A stretch of DNA of 64,000 nt from Glandiceps talaboti (Eukaryota > Hemichordata > Enteropneusta > Spengelidae): NCBI RefSeq assembly GCF_964340395.1, contig NC_135567.1:19246806-19310805 (forward strand). The letters run 5' to 3'. Below the pieces are notes generated by a model that worked only from the letters and a program-made list of their open reading frames with translations, ran no database searches and had not been told where the DNA came from. Shown one piece after another: positions 33,101-43,824 of this stretch. The translations under genes were made by a program, and so were the position numbers. Within the stretch, counting starts at the first letter, position 1, and the number at the start of each line of letters is the position of its first letter.

Positions 33101-36100
33101 AACCATTGTTAATAACTAATGATCTGAAAGAACTATTTGTTAAATTCAACATAACCCCCCAACTTCAAGCCGTTTATGAGGAAGATAACTTTGAAGCCAT
33201 TGAAAGGTTCTTCATGTTGAGTAAGTTATATACTAGTACCCTCAGCACAGTGCTCAACTGTCATTATACTAGGCTCTCAGTGGGCAAATCACTGGGGGGG
33301 GGGGGGGAGCTTACTAGTAGATCTAATCACTCCATACATTCATATGTTTGTCTGCTATCATGCAACTGTCTCTCTGAACATTAATTTCTGAAGGGAAACA
33401 TAATTTTGTTAGTGTATACTTACCTGGATACTCAATAGGGACCCCAACTCCCACTCCCACCACCTGAGGTGGCCGCCGGTACCATATTATGCCTCGAACA
33501 CCAGTTTTCTTCCCAGCAGGCAGGGCATCAACAAAATTGATAGAATTAAAGGTACATTAGCCTCTCTATAGGCTAACACACTTGGTGGCCCTTAGCCTGA
33601 GAGGCTACCACTGGTCCTGGCTGAAACATGCCTTCAGCCTCCTGGGTCAAATATATGAGGTAAAAGGAAGTGAAGGTAATATGGGATCTCCAACGGACTG
33701 CCTCCAAAATATCAGTGACTGCCCTAATGTCATGAGTTTAAAACCAGGTCACCTTTGCCTGCTAACTCTATGGTCACACAACTGAATGGTCTTCACAAGC
33801 AATCCAGAGATAGTCTGTTTGCAGATGTCAGAAGGGAGATTGGCCTTATAATTAAAGGATAAAACAATCTCTTCCTGGTACCCCTAATTAACTTCAAGTT
33901 GGCAATGTCAAGATATCAATGGAGGGCCCTGACTTAATTGGCAAAAATGCTTGTCAGGTAAGCTTCTGTTCACTTTAGGAGCCAATGCCTCAACACACAG
34001 GTTTTGGGGTTAATTTGTTGAGATGCTATTTGGTTCTTAGCCAGGAATCTGACATGTGTGAGTTGCTGCTGTGGCACACAGATCTATCTGTGGCTTTTGC
34101 GATAGTGGACTAGCTGTCTCGTAAAAACACCATTTTGTTGAGGGTACTTTGTTGTGGGGCAGTGCATCTGTTATGCGATTGCGCAAGCTTGCCTGCTGTA
34201 TAGGTGAACTGCTCTTAGTACAATGGATCTTAGACTCTCTCACAGTCCTCGGAACTTCGCTTTACTGAAATCGACGCTAAATGAATTATTTTGTATGTAC
34301 CGATACCATCTACATAACGTACTCCTTCGTACTCGAACAACCTTGTACTGTGCGCCCTCATCGACCACATAGAGATATATGTTCGTTGACGTGTGACTGC
34401 GACGCTCCGTATTTTTGCTCGGGGCTTCGCGATAACACGGAGCGTCACAGTCACACGTCAACGAATGGTTATCTCTATCATGGTTGATGAGGGCGCACAG
34501 TACAAGGATATTTGAGTACGGTTAATTAGCTGGCATCGGTACATGCAAAATAATTCGTTTAGCTTTAATTTTAGTAAAGCGAAGCTCCGAGGGCTGTAAG
34601 AGAGTCTAAATGGATCTCTGTCTGCACCATGATAGCACTGAAGATTTCGTACTAGGCAACACAGAGTGAAGGAGTGTGTACCTCCTTGACAGTTGACATA
34701 AGACACCACTGTTGTACTACCAAACTGTACTAGAATTGTCTGTACCTGCACATGTACTATGAAGTACTTAAGGGCTATCCAAATAGCCGTCGTCTCTAAC
34801 CAATCAATGTGTTGAAGAAAGTCCTGGTGGAACAATTGTCCCCGAGGACTGCCACTCCTGCAGGTGTGCTCCCTAGCTTTGAAGCACCAGAAAGACTTTG
34901 ATCTTGATACTGAAAGGGCACAACTGCCTGGTAACTGGAAGTCTAATGGATGCCTGTGTGTTTCCATAGTGACAGGAGAAGCCACTGAACATGGTGCATT
35001 TAAAAAGCCTGGCATGGGAACTATAATGTCTGCCGAGGAGTTCCTTACCCCTAACAGTTAGAGCATCGACTTGGGTATAGGCTGGCCAGACTAGTCCCTA
35101 TAGCTGCACATGTTCCAGGGCAAAGTCCAAAACTAAAGGAAAACAATCTGTGTTGCAGAGATCTGTAACTTGCCGTAAGGGCCATATTGACCAGTAAACC
35201 TAGTCTGTTGGCCAGATTCAGTATAAAATGAGTCTGTCAGGCAAATAGTAAACATTCCATATGAAATAGCCAATCGTCTATCATTACAGAATCAAGCCAT
35301 TAACTAAGGAAGTGGGGTTTCTTATCTTTCTCTTATCACTGAATAATGTTTGTTGGCAATATTTACAAATGTGATTAAGCACTACATAACACATCAGGCA
35401 AAGCTAAGCTCAATGTCATATCAGTTGTTATCAGTTTTACTGACCCATTATCAGTGACATTGCAAATAGCTTTAGAGAAGCAAAAAAAATTATGACACCC
35501 GACTTGCTGGCCCACCAAGTTGGGAAAGTTGCACTTGAACTGCTAATGCAAAGAATCCATCATGACATATGGTGAGTACTTACCTGACTCAATGGTTGAT
35601 GGAGTGTCAATCGATCGATCTGTGTTGTGAATGGTCTAGTTGACCTGAGGCTCATCACCAGATCTTTGTGATGCTTGATTGCTATTAATATCAGATCAGA
35701 GGTAACGTTAGTCAGAATATGTGATTGTGAGACATGCAAGGTCAGAGGTGATGATATCCGATATGTGTTTATGCTACCTGTAACCATAGGCCGGACGACA
35801 CAGTGCTTAATATTGATCACCTGCTTGCTAACTGGGGGATTATGAAGTTGCGGACTCTTGCCAATCCTTGGTAGCAAATGTATGGGAGCAAACTGATGTT
35901 AAGGCATAATATGGTGATACTGTGGTCTCCTCAGGTGGCATATGGTACTAAAAGGCTCACTTTACCACATTTGGGGGGGGGGGGGGATTGAGGTGCCTAT
36001 AGTAATGAGTATCCAGGTAAGTATATGTGATAAAAACATTCAAATCTGGTACAAAGCTGAGGTTAATTTTGTCCTAGCTGGTTTGATTCATGTCAAGTGA

Positions 36101-37029
36101 GTCACTAAAAGTCATTTTTACTCTGAGTTTATGAATTTGAAGAGTATTTTCCTTTTCTTCGACATGTCTCCCTTGTATGGAGGCATATAACATTGTCAAA
36201 AGAAAAGCAAAAACTTCTGAAATTAACATCCGTAAATGAAATGTTTACTAAAGAAATTTGGGTATGCATGTGTTCATCAAATGTACCTATGCCATCTATC
36301 ATTTCCAGTCTAATCAGGTTTTTTTTAAAAAAATTCAGACGTGTTCTATTGGGTTCTATTTGGTGTGAGCGAATAATAGAACTTTTTACACGTATAACCG
36401 TCAATCATGCGCGGTTGTCGTTCTGTTCCATAACATTCAGATATATTCAGGTGTTACCTAACATGTCTGAAGCGTCTCGATTAATACCTTGATAAAGAAT
36501 TTACTAATTTGAATAATTTTATTTTGAGATCTACACGATCATAGTTTTAGAGAAATGACGAGATGCAGAGTGATGAAAGTAACAATTTGAGACTCAATGT
36601 CCGTCATGTTTTAATTTTCTACACACCAACAGGAGATGGTAAACTTGGGAGGGAAAAACAACTCTTACCAACAGAGTTTATATTGATGGGAGAAAGTGAA
36701 TTGGACACAAATGAACTTGTTCGCCTTCAAAGCAAGTAATATTTGTACATTTTGTCTGCAGTTGATATGCATGTGCTGTGTATTAGCATAATTCTGTTAG
36801 ACCTTAATTGCAGCATCATATGTAGAAACTAAACCATTCAGCTTACATCCACTTACAAAAATCCCCTATACTATAGGACACACAGATGTCCTATAGGGCA
36901 AAATTTGCCCTCTTAAGCTACCCTGTTGGGCATTTTTTTGTCCTATAGGAAAAAACGTACCCTGTAGAGCAACCCTACATGGCATTTTTTTCTATACGGA
37001 CCAATTCCAAATGTGCCCTGTTGAGCACC

Positions 37030-37064
<35 letters not shown>

Positions 37065-40000
37065 CGTGCGTGCGTGTGTGCATGCATGTGCTATAGGACT
37101 TCAAGACTTATGAAGAAATGCTTAGTTTATATAGACTGTATAAGTAAAAACTGCTATCTATGTTAATACTGGTATTTTACACTGACAGACAAATTAAGCC
37201 AAAGAGTACCTAATGCTTCTTGTTGGAATGTACTGTGAACCAAATTGTTTCATCTGTGCCACAGTAATTAATCCCTACATGACTGTCCTACAGGATTGTC
37301 ATTTTTTCCTATAGGACTGTCCTGTATGAATCAATGGACATCAATTAATGTAAGCCATATTTTAATTCTCTTCATACCAATAGGAGATGGTAAACTTGGG
37401 AGGAAAAAACAACTCTTACCAACAGAGTTTATACTGAAGGAAGAAAGTGAATTGGACACAAATGAACTTGTTTACCTTCAAAGTAAGTAATATTTGTACA
37501 TTTTATCTGTGGTTGATATGTATCAGTGTGTATTAGTATAATTCTATTAGAACTAAATTGCAGCCTAATAAACAATCTGATAAAAATCTGCTGTATTGAA
37601 AGTGAATAGATGTCTTGTTTTGTGGCTAGATGCTTTGTTTTGTTCCGGGTGATGATCACTGCCTTCCCACGTACATCTCACCTTGTGTAATAGAAACTCT
37701 TGTTTGAATCTCATGCTTTTGAGTAGCCAATCACGGTGAGCATTACGTTTGCAGCTGTGAACACTGCAGAAATTGAAACAACAAACAAACACAGAGGATT
37801 GTGTTGGTAACAGGACAACTGCCCCCCCCGGACAACTGCCCCCGAAGGACAACTGCCCCCGAAGGACAACTGCCCCCCGGACAATTGCCCCCGAAGGACA
37901 ACTGCCCCCCGGACAATTGCCCCCCGGACAACTGCCCCCGAAGGACAACTGCCCCCCGGACTACTGCCCCCGAACGAAAAAACTAGTATTACAGATGTAC
38001 GGGTTTGTCATTCATTAAAAAGTAACCGTCGGCAACTTACCGCCGCAATTTGCGTACATTATACTCACCTAACACAAACACGAAGTCATTTTTTTACTGG
38101 AAAAGATTTATTTATTATCAGTTCAATACAAAATATACAGGTAACAAGATAAAAAGCGAGTCAAAAGTAGAACAAATATTGAGACTCAGAATGTACATTC
38201 TCGTAAGACTTTGGTGACAGTAAATGGTGACTCGGCTCGGTTTATCATGATCAGCCAGTGTTTAAAACTGTAAATTGTGGGCTATTCTGTCTTTACTGGC
38301 GGAATACATAAATTGCCCTGAGCCTTCTGTCATGTATTGTATTCATAATTAAACAGCGTGCAATAATCGGTTATAGAGTGTGGTAAATTATTGTGTATTA
38401 AGTCGTAAACACAAACACCTACTAAATACTTGTGTAACTTAAACACGTCGAGAATTGTTAACTGGTTGAAAAGAGGAGAAGAATGTTCCAGAACATTATG
38501 TGAATTACGGCGGTAAGTTAAATCATCGTGCCGACATTTATGAATGACGTAACAATTATCACAGATAACAATAGAGTAAAACATGTGAATTGTTGTCCTT
38601 CGGGGGCAGTTGTCCGGGGGGCAATTGTCCGGGGGGCAGTTGTCCTTCGGGGGCAATTGTCCGGGGGGCAGTTGTCCTAGAATCGATTGTGTTGACGACA
38701 CGACCCGTTGATGGTGACACCGTCTCGCCAACCAATTTTGAAAGAAGCATGGTGATTGGTGAAGAAACCTTTCAAGATCCTTGAGATTCAAACAAGATTT
38801 TCTATTACACGGGGTAAAATGTGGGAAGGCGGCAATCACGCAGAACAAAACAAATGTCACAAAACGATGGAAATAGAGGTAAATAAAGACATCTAGCCAC
38901 TTTCACCACACCAGATTTTAATCCGATTGGCTCATATGTAACTAACCCATTTCAGCTTACATCTAGTTGGAAAGGTATCTAGCTGAATTAAGGTTTAGTT
39001 CAAGATGCTCTCCAATATCATACTATTATTTTTCTTTACAGGCAAAGAGATTTTTATTGAAGATGAAGATTTAAGCCTGTGGTTGATACTCGACATATTT
39101 AGTACTATTACTATGATGTTAACTCTTGTCATCACAATAATTATTGTCATCAGGTACCATCGGGTACAAACGTTTGCCAATAAAAAAGGTATTTCTAATT
39201 ATTTCTTTTGAAAATTGTTGGCTGAAACTTCCACTACACGCTTGGAAAACTGATGTCCTTTAAAATAGTCATGAACATAGAGGGCAAGGACAGATCTTGC
39301 ATTGGGGTTTGTCTGTCTGGCCATCTGTGTGTCTGTCCTTGCCTTCTATGTTCATTGTCAGATAGGCAAAATTGTTCAAAGTGTCTGTGACACGCATAAG
39401 TTGATTTTAACCTAACCCGACAAAGAGCACAAATTAAAGGAGACCAAAAACCAAGGATAACATCTGAAAGTAAGCAATGTTCAGTAAACTGAGTAAAATT
39501 GCTAGTTGTAGTTCAAACATATTGTTGGCTGAATCTTTCATCACTTACATGTGTCAAAGATGAAGTGAAATCTGGAATGCCATTTGCTTTGATAGGTGGA
39601 TTATGCATTGACCTGTGTTATAAATGTGGAAGGAATTGACTGACTCAGTTTTCTTTTTTTCTAGGAATGCTGTATGTTGAGGTCGATACCAAACCAGACA
39701 TGGGGAAATTTGCTGAGAAATACCTATGTAATCTCCTGAATACGAAGAGGTGTAGAAGACTCAAAGGAAGACAGTCTAACGTCTTACAAGTAGTGGTGAA
39801 TTTGGAACAAAGAATACCAGATATCCTTGGTGCCAGACATAATGTCTTAGCATTTCTTGGGATTCAAAGATACTGGATAACTGACATCGTTCAGAAGGAT
39901 TTTCAAGGTAAACAAGAAATACAATTAGCCCCAATGAACAAAGTCTGAGGGAGCTACTACATTGAGTCATATGTGTCTATGTGTCCTAGCATGTCCACAA

Positions 40001-43000
40001 ACATTATGAGACCAATTTAAACCATAGACCCTCCACCAACTGCTGACCACTGGGTGGCGGTATAATCAACAGATTGTAGATGTTGGTTGATATGAGGGTG
40101 TATGTTTAAACCAGACTTTCAACAAATATAAGGTGCAATATAGTTTGCATTATTATTATTTTTACTTCACATTAGCAATATCACACTTTCTAATGAGACC
40201 TTGACCTCTTCTTCAAGGTCAAATCTACACTGGTACCTCTGTGATGCATGGGCCATTTTCAACCAAACCTGGCACAAATATTATATCAGAAACAGATGTC
40301 CACATATGCACATACTATTTCATGACATTGGCAATTATGCAAAACGGTGGCCATATTTATCGTGAAAATTCACATTTTGCTCACTAGCTTCACTGAGAGT
40401 TTAAAAGATACTGACTTGATGTAAGTCTCTATACCGTATGTTTTTGTCATGCGACCTTGACCTTTTGACCTCTACCTGCATGGTCAAATATCCCAAAATG
40501 ATCATGCTACTGATAACTGTACACAGCTGGTTCACTTTTTTAACATTTGTTTGATCCGAGGGTGGCGCGCGCACATTCTGTCGCGGAAACTGAATTGTTC
40601 AACCGATTTGGTTGGATATAGACAGTCAAGCGAGCATTACCTTAATTACTTTTGATCTAGTGTGTCTTGGTGACGGTCAACCTGCAACCATCATCATCTG
40701 CAGTCAGAATCACAAATTCCATAGTTACAGCTCACCACTAGGTGGCAGTATAATCAGCCGACTGTACAGATGTTAGATGCCCCCATATCTATTGTCTTGG
40801 GATTACAGCCTGCCTGATCTTTCTTAGGAAATCTTATGGGGATGAATATCAATAATGGAAACAGAGTCCCAGTCAATAGTATGTAGCTATGGGAAGGTTC
40901 AGGTAAACCAGATGTTACAGTTTTGTCCCTCACAAATTTGTAAATAAGTAGATGGGAGATCTTGAGGTATGCATGAATGAGATATTTAATGTTTTCACCC
41001 TAATCGTCTGTATTTCAGCCTCAGTTACGTGTATTTTATCTTGTGGAAAAATAACTAATGAAGGACTAATAGTTGCTAGGGCACCCTTCCTGGTCACGGA
41101 TGCATGCTTAGTTTTGATACATTACTTATAATTGGCAGTTAGCTTGCTGAATTAGGTTCTTTAACTGACATATTAACCTAACTTTCACCCAAAACGTTTG
41201 TGCTGCAGTCTGTTTTATTAGTATTAATTGTGTGTATATTTATCAATGTTTTTTGTTCTCTTTTTATTTTTCAGAAATAACAAGGAAACTTTATTACAAG
41301 GGTACATTAGTTAAGCCAATTACACCACAATCCAAACAACCCAGTCATCTTGTGAGAAGTTTGTCTCCAGTAACAGACATAAAACATACATCTGATGACT
41401 ATCTATTATATCTTACCAGAAAAACCTCCATAATGTATTCAGAAAGTATCTCAAACTGTAGATATATGAAATTGTGCAATGATTTATTAAAAAATGAACT
41501 AGTTGAGGTGAAACAAGAAAATGTTCAATTAAAAGATAGATTTAAACAATGCAATGAGAGGGCTGAAAAGATTGAAAAGTATGTGTTTAGTAAATATGTG
41601 GGCAATACCGTATCTTACTGTGGTAAAGAAGATATGCTTGGAGGTCAAAGATTAGCTGAGGATAGTGGTGAATTCAAAAAAATAACTGAAGCTTCTAGAA
41701 GTCAACATCATGAAACAGGTGAGAATTACGGCTGTATAGATGTTTCTGGAGATGTTATTCTGCAGAATGATAATTTTTTAAACATTTTGACACAACCGGA
41801 CCAAGCAACCATGACCACGCCCTTAGCAACAGTCAAATTATGAGAAGACAACAATGGAGAATCATTTTGGCAAGTGAATAAACATTCAAAAAATTTATGC
41901 AAGTATGCCTAACAACAAGATCACACCTTAGCAACAGCCAAATGGTGGTGTATATTGCAAAGATAATAACATGGATTAATAAGCGTGAATAAAACATTCA
42001 AAAAATGTATGCAAATATGGTTGGCCACAAGATCACGTCCATAGGAACAGCCAAATGATGGTGTATATTGCAGATAAATATAAGGTTTTATGGGCAAGTG
42101 AATAAACTCCAAAAGTGAATGTACAAATGCCTAGCAACAAGACAACATGCATAGCAAAAGTGAACTGGTGATTTATATGGCAAAGAACCCAACATAGATA
42201 GTTTGAATTAGCAATATTTGTAGTTGAAACTTAACATTTGCTGCATAACTCAGAAACTGTAATACACAGACACTCCATTCAAGTGTCTACCCCATATTAT
42301 CAGAGATCTTGACCTTGGCCTTCATGGTCAAATATCAAGATCAAGCCAATTCCTGCCTATCACAGAAACATTGTAGAATGTAAATATTGCTAATTTCTTT
42401 TTAATCATGTTTACAAGTAATATTGAAGAAAAGAATTATACACAAGCATAATGTGCTCATATCATTTTTACTGAATGAGCCATATATTTGTAGTTAAAAA
42501 TCATTATTTACTGCACAATTCAAAACTGTAACACCATTCAAGTGTCTACCCCCATATTATCAGAGACCTTGACCTTTGACCTTCAGGGGTAAGTATCAAA
42601 ATCAAGCCAATTCCTGCCTATCACGGACACATTGTAGTGTTTGCATATTGCTAATGTCTTTCAAATCATGTTTACAAGTAAAATTGAAGAAAAGAAGTAT
42701 ACACAAGCATTATTTCTCGTGCTCACATCACTTTTACTGAATAGCAGCCATATTTGTAGTAAAAAATCACTACATTACTGCATAACTAAAAAGCTTTAAT
42801 ACATAGACTCTATTCAAGTGTCTAACCTCACATAATCACATGCAAGCTTTCTTGCATGAGTGACCCTTGACCTTGACCTACAGAGTAGACCATCAAAAAT
42901 AGGCCATTACTTACATATTGCAGACACTTTGTAGCAATTATGTATGGCTAATGTGTTTTAGATCGTGTCTATAGATAATGTAGAACCACATAAACATACA

Positions 43001-43824
43001 CATGTTTGAAAATTTGCATTATAACAACATACATTAAGCATAATATGTATATCGTACATTAACATTCTAATTAGCATACATTACCATACATTAACATTAT
43101 AATTAGCATATATTACCAAATCTTCAATAATGTAACTCTACTTTGATATAAACCCATACTGTAAAAATGTACAGTATTCAAGTTTGGAATGCCAATAATC
43201 TCTTGCCATTATATGAATAAGTGGAGACTATATCAGAGCTCCAACCATGACTGTATGGTCTAGTACGTATGCTTCAGAATCTATGTTTTCACATCTTTTC
43301 AGGGCATGTCCACAGTGAATCAAGATCTACCCCAGGTCCCAAAGTGTCTCAAGTTTCTCAGGGAACACAAACACAGAGTACTGAATCATCATCCAGCCAA
43401 ATAAAGGACATCCAAAACTTTATACAGGTAATGTACTATTGTGGTATCATATTGATTTATTTACATTGTTACAGTGGCTGTGGATGAAACATCGACATTC
43501 ACTTCGCATTTTTAAACAATAGTAAACTTTATTATTGTTTTCTTACTTTAAAGAACAATAATAAATAACAAATACCAGTTCTGTATTTGTTAATCCAATA
43601 TGAATTTGCTGAAAAAAATGTGCATTGAATATCAATTTAGATAGAAAACTATACCTGATAAGTATTCTGGTTGTTTTTTTCATTTCTAGGAACTGGAATG
43701 CATGTTTTGGGAAAAAAAAAGACATCATTGGAAATGTAAGGAATGTCTTATAAGCTTTCCTTGTAAATTTACAGAGTGTGCAGTATGTGGTGAAGCCAAG
43801 TCGATCGGTACTCGTACTAGATAA
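30119..43824 (+). CDS. GT-B glycosyltransferase / TRADD-N-like / transmembrane / RanBP2-finger protein
   Basis: Nine exons: 30119-31451, 32720-33220, 36633-36731, 37384-37482, 39042-39188, 39665-39907, 41275-41718, 43303-43427, 43690-43824. Phases agree throughout and sum to 1041 aa. Residues 1-20 look like a signal peptide (MVKMNATHCIFLVLLC); M4 is an alternative start. About 30-430 resembles GT-B glycosyltransferases with an E-x7-E motif, E334 to E342 in EEFSFDGLEAMAVG. Exon 2 has a Lys/Glu-rich linker and, at about 538-610, a TRADD-N-like domain (GSLNLTLSF, CKSGQFAKDF, EDNFEAIERFF). Exons 3 and 4 are duplicates. About 690-712 is a transmembrane helix, 727-807 an unknown domain, 880-910 a coiled coil. 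The last exon is a RanBP2-type finger (W1011, C1013, C1016, C1027, C1030). With a cleaved signal peptide the TRADD-N-like domain would face the lumen, which is odd; a mis-joined first exon is the main alternative. Function unknown. Confidence 0.7.
31549..32400. mobile_element. Short copy of the long foldback family
   Basis: It begins with the AACTGAACTGAAGTTCAGT hairpin and GTGTAAACAACTTAAA, as at 20150. It then has an inverted ~100-bp unit (GGGCATGGTCTTGTTGCTAA) and ends near ACAGTTGTGCTACAA as at 28337. A ~290-bp unrelated repeat (31855-32155) is inserted. In the first intron of the glycosyltransferase gene. Confidence 0.55.
31855..32155. repeat. ~290-bp dispersed repeat, copy 1
   Basis: Shares long near-identical stretches (ACTAAGGAAGTGGGGTTTCT, ATAACACATCAGGCAAAGCT, GTTATCAGTTTTACTGACCC) with 35283-35552 in the same orientation. 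Confidence 0.85.
33221..33411. other. Intron sequence with a poly(G) run
   Basis: Follows the GTAAGT donor at 33221. The reading frame of exon 2 continues in noise to 33384. No feature other than the G run at 33294-33307. Confidence 0.5.
34037..35015 (-). pseudogene. DIRS-type RNase H/linker remnant, interrupted
   Basis: Translation shows HIDWLETTAIWIALKYF, VQTILVQFGSTTVVSYVN and CQGGTHS, matching the DIRS RNase H block usually read as IN(W/F)LE...VLV.SDNTT.VAYIN.QGGT. In place of the catalytic Asp-Asn there is Gly-Ser. After the foldback insertion the minus strand continues with PSTKWCFYE and QIDLCATAAT, the block that follows RNase H in DIRS elements. The copy is inactive. Confidence 0.7.
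34231..34608. mobile_element. Palindromic foldback transposon with 9-bp target duplication
   Basis: Ends TAGACTCTCT/AGAGAGTCTA begin arms of about 165-175 bp that are near-perfect inverted copies (shared motifs CTTGTACTGTGCGCCCTCAT and CGTTGACGTGTGACTG). AATGGATCT flanks both sides (34222-34230 and 34609-34617). Long inverted repeats with 9-bp duplications fit Mutator-like or Merlin-type elements. No ORF for a transposase. Confidence 0.85.
35283..35552. repeat. ~290-bp dispersed repeat, copy 2
   Basis: Second copy of 31855-32155, lacking about 25 bases in the middle. Confidence 0.85.
36633..36731 (+). other. Duplicated exon, copy 1 (GC donor)
   Basis: A 99-nt exon of the glycosyltransferase gene. 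It follows an ACCAACAG acceptor and encodes DGKLGREKQLLPTEF and ESELDTNELVRLQ. The homologous donor reads GCAAGT instead of GTAAGT, so use needs a GC-AG intron. The GTAATA four bases on would put the next exon out of frame. Confidence 0.65.
36860..37085. repeat. Degenerate CCTATAGG repeats and (TG)n tract
   Basis: Imperfect units with TGTCCTATAGG and TGCCCTGTTGAGC lie between the duplicated exons; a further unit is near 37285-37320. (TG)n/(GTGC)n at about 37035-37080. Confidence 0.6.
37384..37482 (+). other. Duplicated exon, copy 2 (canonical donor)
   Basis: 751 bp downstream of copy 1 and nearly identical in exon and adjacent intron. It encodes DGKLGRKKQLLPTEF and ESELDTNELVYLQ and has a GTAAGT donor. 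Phase 1 in and out, so either or both copies fit the frame. Confidence 0.75.
37600..38900. mobile_element. Foldback element with C-rich subterminal arrays
   Basis: Outer arms are inverted copies (TGGCTAGATG near 37622 and CATCTAGCCA near 38890; TGTAATAGAAACTCTTGTTT versus its inverted form near 38795). Inside each arm is an array of GGACAACTGCCCC units: 37812-37975 forward, 38595-38680 inverted. Between them are unique DNA and a LINE fragment. The Gly/Cys/Pro-rich ORFs here are repeat translations. Confidence 0.7.
38330..38520 (-). mobile_element. LINE ORF2 C-terminal fragment
   Basis: The minus strand reads SSPLFNQLTILDVFKLHKYL then DLIHNNLPHSITDYCTLFNY, the region after the RT domain in many LINEs; TRQ...PPVKTE-like pieces follow in another frame. 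It lies between the two C-rich arrays. Confidence 0.55.
39240..39375. repeat. Short palindromic element
   Basis: GAACATAGAGGGCAAGGACA faces GTCCTTGCCTTCTATGTTC across about 40 bp. In the intron after the transmembrane exon. Confidence 0.7.
39908..41274. other. Intron with decayed GACCTTTGACCT-type repeats
   Basis: Contains TTGACCTTTTGACCT-like motifs and an ACCACT(A/G)GGTGGC(A/G)GTATAATCA unit twice (about 40040 and 40735). Related to the array at 42240-42930. No exon supported. Confidence 0.4.
41780..42180. repeat. ~100-bp foldback-family units
   Basis: Four units with GCAACMATGACCACGCC, TAGCAACAG and AAATGGTG, directly after the coiled-coil exon. The reading frame of that exon runs through the donor into this repeat, which is why the apparent ORF is longer than the exon. 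Confidence 0.8.
42240..42930. repeat. ~245-bp tandem repeat, about 2.7 units
   Basis: Units carry ATTCAAGTGTCTACC, TTGACCTTGGCCTTCA-like and CATGTTTACAAGTAA motifs. In the intron before the linker exon 43303-43427. Confidence 0.75.

Larger units (their letters stand above)
33412..36030 (-). mobile_element. Decayed DIRS-type retroelement with inverted ends
   Basis: Left end TATACTTACCTGGATACTCA and right end GAGTATCCAGGTAAGTATAT are inverted copies. Inside, on the minus strand, is a DIRS-type RNase H fragment (34037-35015). DIRS elements carry inverted terminal repeats, unlike the Ngaro type at 20.6-27.3 kb. Recombinase and RT parts are not recognised, so it is heavily deleted. It contains a foldback insertion (34231-34608) and a dispersed repeat (35283-35552). 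It lies in the second intron of the glycosyltransferase gene, opposite to transcription. Confidence 0.65.

Noticed and set aside
36633-37486. Mutually exclusive exons of 103 nt
   Set aside because: First read with the GTAATA donor, which made joining both copies out of frame. The downstream exon only fits the donor four bases earlier (GTAAGT/GCAAGT), giving 99 nt, so both copies can be included.
37565-38018. Gly/Cys/Pro-rich ORFs on both strands
   Set aside because: Translations of the GGACAACTGCCCC array.
41719-41843. Exon 41275 continuing to a stop at 41843
   Set aside because: The frame runs through a good GTGAGA donor into a dispersed repeat; splicing at 41718 joins in phase to the linker exon shared with the B-box gene.
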